NCBI GenBank assembly: GCA_948759685.1
Contig: CAQBGY010000071.1
Location: 1-12,561 of the forward strand
Source: an uncultured Eubacterium sp.
GTDB lineage: Bacteria; Bacillota_A; Clostridia; Lachnospirales; Lachnospiraceae
Direction of reading: 5' to 3'
DNA: 12,561 bases
In this document: piece after piece, positions 1 to 5,963 of the stretch
Numbering within the stretch: the stretch's first letter is position 1
Layout of the letters: each line of letters opens with the position of its first letter
Translations under genes and position numbers: made by a program
The notes under the pieces: generated by a model
The model's input: the letters and a program-made list of their open reading frames with translations, nothing else
Database searches by the model: none
Told to the model about the DNA's origin: nothing

Positions 1-2
1 GC

Positions 3-86
3 GTTGGGGTATCACTCCGATACAGATTTTCATACACAAGGATGAAGGGCATTGGCTCCCTGGCGGATTTTAAACCGACAAGATAA
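3..86 (+). CDS. 3' end of a host gene, possibly an outer-membrane beta-barrel protein (partial)
   Basis: An open frame enters from the window edge and stops with TAA at 84-86. It reads VGVSLRYRFSYTRMKG and then about a dozen more residues. The alternating hydrophobic/polar stretch ending in RYRF resembles the last beta-strand of Bacteroidota outer-membrane receptors, which often carry a short tail after it. Frame 2 is also open up to a TAA at 71-73, so the frame choice is uncertain. It lies outside the left direct repeat and is therefore read as host chromosome flanking the element. Confidence 0.35.
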   Translation, partial: VGVSLRYRFSYTRMKGIGSLADFKPTR

Positions 87-126
87 TCCCTTTATTTCCA
101 GATAATTAGAATCTTTTTAGTCTTGC

Positions 127-151
127 TACTGTAAAACAATTGTAAAACAAA
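127..151. repeat. Left attachment-site direct repeat (putative attL core)
   Basis: This 25-bp sequence is repeated perfectly, in the same orientation, at 12368-12392. It contains two near-tandem copies of TGTAAAACAA separated by one T, with the 8-bp palindrome ACAATTGT at the junction. Identity ends on both sides (C at 126 against T at 12367; T at 152 against A at 12393). A tyrosine integrase gene starts 19 bp inside the right copy, the usual position for an attachment site, so I infer that the pair is attL/attR of one integrated element. The exact crossover positions cannot be read from the sequence. Confidence 0.8.
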
Positions 152-181
152 TATTCTGTTTAAATCGTTTATTAATAATCA

Positions 182-212
182 CAAAGATAAACTGATAATT
201 ATGATTTGCAAA
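182..212 (-). promoter_or_regulatory. Outward-facing consensus promoter at the left end
   Basis: On the minus strand, TTTG at 212-209 is followed after exactly 19 nt by TATCTTTG at 189-182, a perfect match to the Bacteroides sigma-ABfr consensus (TTTG, 19-21 nt, TAnnTTTG). Initiation is expected near 175. It lies downstream of the leftward fic operon and points out of the element through the left repeat. When integrated it would transcribe into host flank. In a circle joined at the repeats, it would sit about 70 nt upstream of the integrase start codon. Confidence 0.65.
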
Positions 213-256
213 GAAAAAATGGAAAGATTTATTCTATTTCTTCTTTAAAAGTGAAC

Positions 257-1018
257 CTAAGTCATGATAGAAAGATACTTCCGCAAAGCAGCTATCTCGG
301 CTTCAACTACCACTTTCTGAAACTCTTCCGGTAAATGTTCCGTGTGCGACTTTTCCAAAGCCATGTAGTAGCTTACCTTTGCATCATTACTACCTTTCAG
401 AGTAATAATAACATAGCCATGACGAAGAAGATACAAGTTCATCAACAAGCGAGAAGTGCGCCCATTACCATCTATAAACGTATGAATCCGCACCAGTTCA
501 TCATGCAGATAGGCAGCTATAAGAACAGGATGTACATTTTCAGCTTCCATTTGCTTGAAACAGTGAATGAAATCTTCCATCAGCTTCTCTATCAGATAAG
601 GTTGCGGTGGCATATGCGTACTACCGGAAATCATCACCGGAACAGTGCGATACTTTCCGGCATTCTCACGGTCTATCCCATGAAGAATAAGGGCGTGTAT
701 CTCTTTGATGGTGCGCTCGCTTATCTCTATATCTTGTTTAGCAATATCTTTAATATAACTGATAGCTTCCGCATGATTGATTGCTTCCAAATGTTCACGC
801 ATGGACTTTCCGGAAATGGTAACACCTTCGTTCACGACAAGGGCTGTTTCCTGCAAAGTGAGCGTATTACCTTCTATGCGGTTACTTTCATAAGTGTATT
901 CAATATCAAAAGCATCCTGAATCTTTTTCAAGGCTTCTTCGGGCAATGGACGCAAAGATGATAGCTGTTCTTTGAGAACATCCACCTCATTCAGCATAAC
1001 ATTTATATCTTCATTCAT
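257..1018 (-). CDS. Fic-domain protein, class II, with intact active site
   Basis: This 253-residue protein is a Fic/DOC enzyme. The family transfers AMP, or more rarely another phosphate-containing group, from a nucleotide to hydroxyl side chains of target proteins. The complete motif HTFIDGNGRTSR lies at residues 179-190 and includes catalytic His179, the Asp183-Gly-Asn anion-binding loop and Arg187/Arg190. The N-terminal helix carries SNRIEG at 45-50, matching the inhibitory motif (S/T)xxxE(G/N) that blocks the ATP gamma-phosphate position in class II enzymes, so the protein is probably self-inhibited. It is the last gene of a leftward operon: only 2 nt separate its ATG from the stop of the upstream fic gene, and an AAAGAGA ribosome-binding site lies inside that gene. 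There is no added DNA-binding domain. The target is unknown; a regulated toxin or host-modifying enzyme are both possible. Confidence 0.9.
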   Translation of the reverse strand: MNEDINVMLNEVDVLKEQLSSLRPLPEEALKKIQDAFDIEYTYESNRIEGNTLTLQETALVVNEGVTISGKSMREHLEAINHAEAISYIKDIAKQDIEISERTIKEIHALILHGIDRENAGKYRTVPVMISGSTHMPPQPYLIEKLMEDFIHCFKQMEAENVHPVLIAAYLHDELVRIHTFIDGNGRTSRLLMNLYLLRHGYVIITLKGSNDAKVSYYMALEKSHTEHLPEEFQKVVVEAEIAALRKYLSIMT

Positions 1019-1020
1019 GA

Positions 1021-1761
1021 TTATTCTATCTCTTTAATTCGTTCTACTTGTTTGTTCAGGAAATAATCAGCATACGAAGAATAATCTCCCGTTTCATAAA
1101 AGGCAATTAACCCTTTCCTATAATTCAATATATCAGCATCCCTTGAAGAATAAACAGGGATAATATCAGCGTTCATTAATGCAATGCTTTCTACCATTCG
1201 GGAGGTACGTTTGTTCCCATCAATGAAAGGTTGCAGTTTGGCAATGTTGCAATGAAGGTAAACGGCTCGTTCCAATGAATTTGTATATTGTTCCTGTTGA
1301 TATAGTATTTCATTCAACTTTGCCCGGATGTCATGCAAGTCTTTTGGCGGTATATATTCCGTACCACTAATACGAACAGCCCTTGTTCTTAAATAACCTG
1401 ATTCTTCATCAGAAACCAAACCTGTAGATATGGATTGATGTACCCTGAATAAGGTACGTTCATCAATCACTTCCTGATTTTTCCCTTTATTGATATATTC
1501 CAACTCAGAGATGAAAGTATTATACAAATTCTTCAACATCTTGGCATCCTCATACTTCTTTTCAGAAGTAATGCCATCTTTAAGCAATGCTTCTGTTTCT
1601 ACATAAGTATAGGTATTTCCCTCTATCTTACCGGAATAGTAGCACCACACTACGGCTAAATCCTTTATCTCATTTGAGCGCAAATCCGATAGCTTCGCCA
1701 AAGGATGATTCAATATGAACTGCGCTTTCTCCTGTTGTTCTTTATTAAATATCTGTTCCAT
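1021..1761 (-). CDS. Fic-domain protein with catalytic His replaced by Gln
   Basis: This 246-residue Fic-fold protein is paralogous in architecture to the next gene. The inhibitory motif SGKIEG is at residues 43-48. The core motif reads LQPFIDGNKRTSR at 176-188: everything typical of HPFxDGN(G/K)RTxR is kept except the catalytic His, which is Gln177 (codon CAA; CAT or CAC would encode His). The anion loop (D181, G182, N183) and both arginines are intact, so nucleotide binding may persist while AMP transfer should be lost or altered. It starts 9 nt after the XRE gene and ends 2 nt before the active Fic. Possible roles are a regulatory pseudoenzyme partner for the active Fic, or a Fic with different chemistry. 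A simple inactivating point mutation cannot be excluded, but the reading frame and the rest of the motif are undamaged. Confidence 0.88.
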   Translation of the reverse strand: MEQIFNKEQQEKAQFILNHPLAKLSDLRSNEIKDLAVVWCYYSGKIEGNTYTYVETEALLKDGITSEKKYEDAKMLKNLYNTFISELEYINKGKNQEVIDERTLFRVHQSISTGLVSDEESGYLRTRAVRISGTEYIPPKDLHDIRAKLNEILYQQEQYTNSLERAVYLHCNIAKLQPFIDGNKRTSRMVESIALMNADIIPVYSSRDADILNYRKGLIAFYETGDYSSYADYFLNKQVERIKEIE

Positions 1762-1770
1762 AGCTTATGG

Positions 1771-2433
1771 TCAAATCTTATTGTTTCCTATAATACTCTT
1801 ACCTTCATAATACTTAATCCTACCCTTAAGTTCATCTAAATCTTTCTTGATGGAATCGGATATTGGAATATTATGTTTATCCAAAAAGGCTGTGATTTTT
1901 TGAAGTTCTTCCTGTACTTCCATTCTGCGGATACCGTAATAATAGGTAGAAGTGAAATCAAATTCATCTTTGGTCATCAATACTCGTGCCACATCTTTAG
2001 GAGTTGTTTTATCGGTGATATGAACATCTGTTTCCAGCAAAGAAGAAATATACTTCAAATCCGAGGCATCAGGACTATACTGTTTTTTTAGTCTATCGAA
2101 ATAAGAATTAAACTTTTGTTCCATAGTATCCCATTCAAGTTTTACCAGCCCGAAGCCATGAATCGAGTAAGCTATTACCTTTTTAATAAGTCCATCCAGT
2201 TCTTTTTTACTGATGTAAACACCATCTGATGCACCAGCCAAATAGTTATCAAAGAAATAAGCAGGTTCTACGTTAAAGTATTGAGATATACTTAATAATG
2301 TATCTATTTTAGTTGAATTTGCCTTGATGATTTTATGCAAGCTCTGCTCTGTCATACCTAATTCGATGGCAGCCTGTTTCATTGTTACGTTTTTCTTTTC
2401 GCACAACTCCTTTATTCTTTCAAGATGAACCAT
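1771..2433 (-). CDS. XRE/Cro-CI-type transcriptional regulator with unknown C-terminal domain
   Basis: This is a 220-residue protein. Residues 4-60 form a clear XRE helix-turn-helix: IKELCEKKNVTMKQAAIELG, then MTEQSLHKIIKANSTKI, then TLLSISQYFNVEP. The remaining ~150 residues are mostly predicted helical, rich in Lys, Asp and Glu, and match no domain I recognise. No serine protease or Zn-protease motif is visible. It heads the leftward operon with the two fic genes (9 nt to the next start), so it probably controls them. A perfect leftward promoter (2537-2507) and a 17-bp palindrome (2458-2474) lie just upstream, consistent with autoregulation. The start at 2433 is the first ATG of the frame and the HTH begins directly after it. 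Confidence 0.85.
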   Translation of the reverse strand: MVHLERIKELCEKKNVTMKQAAIELGMTEQSLHKIIKANSTKIDTLLSISQYFNVEPAYFFDNYLAGASDGVYISKKELDGLIKKVIAYSIHGFGLVKLEWDTMEQKFNSYFDRLKKQYSPDASDLKYISSLLETDVHITDKTTPKDVARVLMTKDEFDFTSTYYYGIRRMEVQEELQKITAFLDKHNIPISDSIKKDLDELKGRIKYYEGKSIIGNNKI

Positions 2434-2457
2434 ATAATTGTATTTAAAAGTTAAATA

Positions 2458-2474
2458 CTAAACTATTAGTTTAG
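2458..2474. promoter_or_regulatory. 17-bp perfect palindrome, candidate operator
   Basis: Arms CTAAACTA and TAGTTTAG are perfect reverse complements around a single T. The palindrome lies in the leader of the XRE gene and overlaps the -33 element of the rightward promoter (2470-2473). A repressor bound here would block the rightward gene and could also affect XRE transcription. A related sequence recurs at 2823-2843. The XRE protein encoded beside it is the natural candidate ligand (inference). Confidence 0.6.
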
Positions 2475-2500
2475 CTTTAAACATATTATTTCTATATTTG
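2470..2500 (+). promoter_or_regulatory. Rightward promoter for the small HTH gene and replication module
   Basis: TTTA at 2470-2473 (one mismatch from TTTG) is followed after 19 nt by a perfect TATATTTG at 2493-2500. The start site should be near 2507, giving a leader of about 65 nt before the ATG at 2573. It overlaps the opposing XRE promoter. Confidence 0.6.
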
Positions 2501-2506
2501 CAGCAT

Positions 2507-2537
2507 CAAAGATAAGAAATATAATTTAGTGTTCAAA
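2507..2537 (-). promoter_or_regulatory. Leftward promoter for the XRE-fic-fic operon
   Basis: On the minus strand, TTTG (2537-2534) is followed after 19 nt by TATCTTTG (2514-2507), a perfect Bacteroides consensus. Initiation is expected near 2500, about 66 nt before the XRE ATG. Its -7 box coincides with the predicted start of the opposing transcript. Confidence 0.7.
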
Positions 2538-2572
2538 TAATAAACAGATTTTCTAATTAAAAAAATAGAAGT

Positions 2573-2815
2573 ATGGAAACAGTAATTGTAACTACAGAAT
2601 CCGCTATCGAAAAGATAATGGAAAGAGTTTTGGATAAGAAGTTACCAAAGCCTCCTGAATCGGATGTAGAGAAGACTTATAGTATTAACCAAGTAGCCAG
2701 AATGATGGGACGCTCACACAAGAAAATCTCAGACCTTGTGGCGGCTGGTGTATTAAAGGCTACTGCTGATAACCGAATTTTTGAGAGTTCTATTAAAGAG
2801 TATAATAACAAGTAA
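2573..2815 (+). CDS. Small helix-turn-helix protein, excisionase-like
   Basis: This is an 80-residue protein. The C-terminal half (about residues 36-75) reads YSINQVARMMGRSHKKISDL, then VAAGVLKAT, then NRIFESSIKEY. This is the MerR/HTH_17-type winged helix used by excisionases and many element-borne DNA-binding proteins: a sequence-reading helix pair followed by a short wing and a helix ending in a tyrosine. The N-terminal 30 residues are charged and probably helical. It is the first gene after the rightward promoter and is controlled opposite the XRE gene, the usual place for a Xis-like directionality factor. A role in excision is inferred from fold and position; a transcription factor for the downstream replication genes is equally possible. 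Confidence 0.75.
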   Translation: METVIVTTESAIEKIMERVLDKKLPKPPESDVEKTYSINQVARMMGRSHKKISDLVAAGVLKATADNRIFESSIKEYNNK

Positions 2816-2822
2816 GGTTAAT

Positions 2823-2843
2823 TACTAAACTAAAAGTTGAACT
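2823..2843. promoter_or_regulatory. Second operator-like copy after the small HTH gene
   Basis: The ten bases TACTAAACTA match positions 2456-2465 of the palindrome region exactly. AGTT and further bases also match, but the right arm is degenerate (AGTTGAACT). It begins 8 nt after the stop of the HTH gene and lies upstream of the DUF3987 gene. It may be a weaker site for the same regulator. Confidence 0.4.
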
Positions 2844-2876
2844 AAATTCTTTTTCATCCACCACTTGAAAGAGTAT

Positions 2877-2904
2877 GGTAGCGTTTCTGCAAAGGAACGC
2901 TACC
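2877..2904 (+). promoter_or_regulatory. Strong hairpin directly upstream of the DUF3987 start codon
   Basis: Arms GGTAGCGTTTCT (2877-2888) and AGGAACGCTACC (2893-2904) pair over 12 bp, with one G-U pair in RNA, and close on a GCAA loop of the stable GNRA class. No T-run follows, so it is a poor intrinsic terminator. The stem ends 15 nt before the ATG at 2920. A role in mRNA stability, translation control or protein binding is possible; attenuation cannot be excluded. Confidence 0.6.
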
Positions 2905-2919
2905 CAATAAAGAACTGAC

Positions 2920-4275
2920 ATGACAATATCCAAAGAAACAAATATCTGCATATCAGAGCTAAAAGAAGAAGATGTTTTCCCTGTAGATGTTTTCCCTGAA
3001 CCGATAAGGAAAATTATAAGCGAAACGAAGGCGACTTTAAGCTATCCAACAGACTTTATTGCTTCTGCTATCTGTTTTACCCTATCCGTAGGAATCGGTA
3101 ACAACTTTGTAGCAAAGGTAAAGGAAGGCTGGAATGAACGTGCCATTTTATATATGGCAATCATCGGACGTTCAGGAGTAAACAAGAGCCATCCTCTTAG
3201 TTTTGCCATGCAGCCATTGTTTGAACAGGATATTAAATCATCCGTAAAATATCAGAAAGAACGAAGAGAATATGAAAAATACATTCTTGCTTCTAAAAAA
3301 GAGAAAGAAGATAAAGAACAAGCGGAAGAACCCGTATTGAAAAAATTCATCGTATCGGATATTACTCCTGAACGTCTTATTACCATCCATCAAGATAATA
3401 AAAGAGGAATCTGCCTGTACGTTGACGAGTTGATGTCTTGGCTCAAAAACTTTAATCGCTATAATAGTGGTTCGGAAGAGCAGTTTTGGTTATCTGTTTT
3501 TAGCGGGAAACCTATTATATTGGATAGACAGGGAAATAAAAATTCGGCTTTTATCAAGCACTCTTTTATTTCTGTGATTGGCACGATACAAAAGGGACTA
3601 CTCAAAGAATTGGCAAAGGGAGAACGGAGCGAGAACGGTTTTATAGACCGCATTTTGTTTGTTTTTCCACCAAATCTGAAAAAAGAATACTGGAACGAGC
3701 TTGAACTATCTACAAGTATAGCCCCACTTTGGGCTGCAATTGTAAAAAAATTAACTGATATCCAATGTGTGACTGATGAAGATGGAGAACTCGTTCCTAA
3801 TCTACTTACTTTTAGTACAGAAGCCCGTAAATTACTTTATCACTGGCAACATAAAAACACTGATTTATGTAATAGCGAAATGGATGAAGTATTGGTTGGG
3901 ATATATAGCAAACTGGATATATATGTTATACGCTTTAGTTTGATATTGCAGCTTTCACGATGGGCTTGTGATGAAAGCGATAAAGTAGAAATAGATAGTA
4001 CAAGCGTAAAAGGCGCAATATCAATAGTTGAATATTTCCGCATTACAGCAAAAAGAGTACAAGGCATAACAAACTCTTCGGCTGCATTAGAGCAATTAAC
4101 TACAGATAAATATGTGTTGTATAATGCTTTACCTATGGAATTTTCCACAGGTGAAGGCATTGCTATTGCTCAAAAGCAAAATATCTCAATGGATTCTTTC
4201 AAACGTTTTTTGGCAGATAAGAAGGGAATACTATTTGAGAATGTCAAGCACGGAAAGTACAAGAAGCTGATTTAA
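2920..4275 (+). CDS. DUF3987-family P-loop ATPase (primase/helicase-type replication protein)
   Basis: This 451-residue protein is of the DUF3987 family, which is common beside primase genes in Bacteroidota mobile elements and resembles the helicase half of primase-helicases. Walker A is GRSGVNKS at residues 83-90 and Walker B is ICLYVDE at 164-170. A conserved-looking GFIDRILFVFP segment at 240-250 may hold the arginine finger (Arg244). Residues 110-142 form a highly charged, probably helical insertion. It is separated by about 100 nt from the downstream Toprim gene, and together they probably act on the transferred single strand or on circular element DNA. The N-terminal 30 residues contain a 13-bp direct duplication encoding DVFP twice. 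The start ATG has only a weak ribosome-binding sequence and sits just after a hairpin. Confidence 0.85.
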   Translation: MTISKETNICISELKEEDVFPVDVFPEPIRKIISETKATLSYPTDFIASAICFTLSVGIGNNFVAKVKEGWNERAILYMAIIGRSGVNKSHPLSFAMQPLFEQDIKSSVKYQKERREYEKYILASKKEKEDKEQAEEPVLKKFIVSDITPERLITIHQDNKRGICLYVDELMSWLKNFNRYNSGSEEQFWLSVFSGKPIILDRQGNKNSAFIKHSFISVIGTIQKGLLKELAKGERSENGFIDRILFVFPPNLKKEYWNELELSTSIAPLWAAIVKKLTDIQCVTDEDGELVPNLLTFSTEARKLLYHWQHKNTDLCNSEMDEVLVGIYSKLDIYVIRFSLILQLSRWACDESDKVEIDSTSVKGAISIVEYFRITAKRVQGITNSSAALEQLTTDKYVLYNALPMEFSTGEGIAIAQKQNISMDSFKRFLADKKGILFENVKHGKYKKLI

Positions 4276-4281
4276 TGAAAT

Positions 4282-4380
4282 CCGCATTTCTCACACTTTC
4301 CACATTTTCATTTATGACTTATTGATTATCAACAGTGTACACGTGCGCATAAAAGTAGGAATCGCCACACTTTATGCCAC
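4282..4380. repeat. Intergenic region with repeated CACACTTT motifs and overlapping palindromes
   Basis: The gap between the DUF3987 and primase genes holds CGCATTTCTCACAC followed by TTTCCACATTTT (4283-4309), and a second CACACTTT at 4366-4373. A near copy of the first lies inverted downstream of the integrase (rc of about 11146-11171), matching at about 23 of 27 positions. Between the motifs, GTGTACAC (4335-4342), CACGTG (4340-4345) and TGCGCA (4344-4349) form three overlapping palindromes. TTATCAACA (4328-4336) is one base from a DnaA box. It may be a cis site for the replication proteins encoded on either side (inference). Confidence 0.4.
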
Positions 4381-5423
4381 TATTTAAAAAGGCGAAAATA
4401 AAAAAGATTATGACTTATCAAGAAGCTAACAATATAAGTATCAAGGATTACTTAGAATCATTGGGCATTCTGCCTATAGTGGATAAACTTTATTATGGTA
4501 TGTACCGCAGCCCATTGCGGCAGGACAATACCCCCAGTTTCAAAGTAGACTACGGTGTCAACCTTTGGTGTGACTTTGGAACAGGTGAAGGCGGTTCACT
4601 CATCGACCTTGTGATGAAACAATACGGATGCAATGCTTACGGAGCTATCAGCCGACTGGAACAGGGCTATTACGCCACCAATACTTTTTCTTTTCAAGGG
4701 AAAGGGCATTCAGAGAGAAACCCGGCAAAAGAAGAAAGAAAGCAACCAGCCAATCCGATAGAAATTCGTAAAATTCAAACGTTACAGAATCCAGCACTCA
4801 TTAACTACCTGAAAAGCCGGAGCATTTCGCCCGAAGTGGCGGCAGACTATGTGCAAGAGATGTATTACCGTGTAAACGGGAAGCCTCTCTTTGCACTTGC
4901 TTTCAGGAACAATGCTGGAGGGTATGAACTTCGCAATCCCGGTTACAAGGGCAGCACCTCACCAAAAGATATAACACGCATACAATTTGCAGGAAAAAAG
5001 AATGATAGTTGTTTTGTGTTCGAGGGATTTATGGACTACCTTTCTTTCCTTACCATCCGGCATAAGAACAGCCCGACTTATCCTTGTATCGACTGGCAGG
5101 ATTATATTATCCTGAACTCAACCGCCAATGTGGATAAAGCATTGTACCCTTTAGGAGAGTACGAGAAAATACACTGTCTTTTAGATAATGATGAAGCAGG
5201 GCGAAAAGCTGTCGAAACCATACAAAAGGAATACGGCTGGCGTGTGCGTGATTCATCACACCTATACACAGGACATAAGGACTTGAACGACTACTTGTGC
5301 AAGCAAACAGCGGAGAAGATGCAACAACCGGAGAAGCAAACACAGCCTGTCAAGCATCAACAACCGGAAGAGAAAAGCAAACAATCTCCCGGTGAAAAAA
5401 GAAAAAAAGGCAGGCGGTTGTAA
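4374..5423 (+). CDS. Toprim-domain, primase-like protein with degenerate CHC2-type N-terminus
   Basis: This 349-residue protein resembles DnaG-type primases. The N-terminal part has the zinc-binding-domain pattern (YGMYRSPLRQDNTPSFKV at 41-58, then DFGTGEGGSLIDLVM at 67-81), but only one Cys remains in it, so zinc ligands are missing. The Toprim core shows Glu217 in VFEGFMDYLS, the DxD pair D271/D273 in LLDNDEAGR, and KDLNDYL at 302-308. The last 40 residues are a Gln/Lys/Pro-rich basic tail. The start is ambiguous: AGGA 14 nt upstream supports 4374, while the family-like beginning MTYQEANNISI supports ATG 4410, and the repeat motif 4366-4380 straddles the first ATG. It probably primes complementary-strand synthesis after transfer, together with the DUF3987 protein. 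Confidence 0.85.
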   Translation: MPLFKKAKIKKIMTYQEANNISIKDYLESLGILPIVDKLYYGMYRSPLRQDNTPSFKVDYGVNLWCDFGTGEGGSLIDLVMKQYGCNAYGAISRLEQGYYATNTFSFQGKGHSERNPAKEERKQPANPIEIRKIQTLQNPALINYLKSRSISPEVAADYVQEMYYRVNGKPLFALAFRNNAGGYELRNPGYKGSTSPKDITRIQFAGKKNDSCFVFEGFMDYLSFLTIRHKNSPTYPCIDWQDYIILNSTANVDKALYPLGEYEKIHCLLDNDEAGRKAVETIQKEYGWRVRDSSHLYTGHKDLNDYLCKQTAEKMQQPEKQTQPVKHQQPEEKSKQSPGEKRKKGRRL

Positions 5424-5473
5424 AACGTAGAACAGGCACAATGCACCAACAGTAAGCGATGTGATTTTGGGGA

Positions 5474-5507
5474 GCAAGGTTATGTTTCGGTAGACCGAAA
5501 CCCTTGC
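5474..5507 (+). other. Hairpin of the probable origin of transfer (oriT)
   Basis: GCAAGG (5474-5479) pairs with CCTTGC (5502-5507), and GTTTCGGT (5484-5491) pairs with ACCGAAAC (5494-5501). The only interruption is a 4-nt TTAT bulge on the left arm. This 14-bp imperfect inverted repeat lies in the 156-nt gap directly upstream of the MobC and relaxase genes, where MOBP-type elements carry oriT. No T-run follows, which argues against a terminator. The nic site cannot be placed by eye; it is usually within a few bases of such a repeat. Confidence 0.65.
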
Positions 5508-5579
5508 TTTGCTCGTCCGCAAAGAAAATTTCTCCCGTTGGTCGCAATTTTTAAGATACTCAACTAATAAGTAAAACGT

Positions 5580-5963
5580 ATGACAGAGATAAGGAACAAA
5601 TCAGGAGGTCGCCCGGCAAAGAACCGGATAGACAAACAGAAACGGGTAGTCAGTACGAAGCTGACGGAACTTCAATATTACGCAATCAAGAGGCGAGCCG
5701 GAGAATCCGGTTTACCTGTTAGCGAGTACGTCCGGCAAGCGGTAGTTTCGGCAGAGATAACACCCCGGCTGAACAGGCAGGATGCAGACACAATCCGCAA
5801 GCTGGCAGGGGAAGCCAACAATATAAACCAACTGGCACACCGAGCCAATGCCGGAGGTTTCGCACTCGTAGCCGTGGAACTGGTGAAGCTAAAGAATAGG
5901 ATAATCGAAATTATAAACCAGCTATCGGATGATTGGAAAAATAAAAAAGGGAAGCGGATTTAA
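5580..5963 (+). CDS. MobC-family relaxosome accessory protein
   Basis: This is a 127-residue basic protein. Residues 24-55 (VVSTKLTELQYYAIKRRAGE, then SGLPVSEYVRQAV) have the pattern of a ribbon-helix-helix DNA-binding domain. Residues 78-92 contain NNINQLAHRAN, the hallmark of the MobC / bacterial mobilization family. Such proteins bind oriT and help the relaxase open and nick the strand. It follows the oriT-like hairpin and overlaps the relaxase gene by 35 bp in another frame, which suggests translational coupling. The gene is closest in type to the BmgB proteins of Bacteroides mobilizable elements (recognition from memory, not a search). Confidence 0.88.
   Translation: MTEIRNKSGGRPAKNRIDKQKRVVSTKLTELQYYAIKRRAGESGLPVSEYVRQAVVSAEITPRLNRQDADTIRKLAGEANNINQLAHRANAGGFALVAVELVKLKNRIIEIINQLSDDWKNKKGKRI

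Noticed and set aside
335..961. Long plus-strand frame opposite the first fic gene, and similar frames opposite other genes
   Set aside because: They are antisense shadows of genes with clear catalytic motifs and show no recognisable domains or ribosome-binding sites.
257..1761. Reading the two fic genes as a classical FicT/FicA toxin-antitoxin pair
   Set aside because: Known FicA antitoxins are short proteins with the inhibitory helix only; here both proteins are full-length and carry their own inhibitory motif.
2971..2998. 13-bp direct duplication in the DUF3987 gene
   Set aside because: It is in frame, encodes a repeated DVFP in a segment of plausible family sequence, and gives no sign of function beyond a local duplication.
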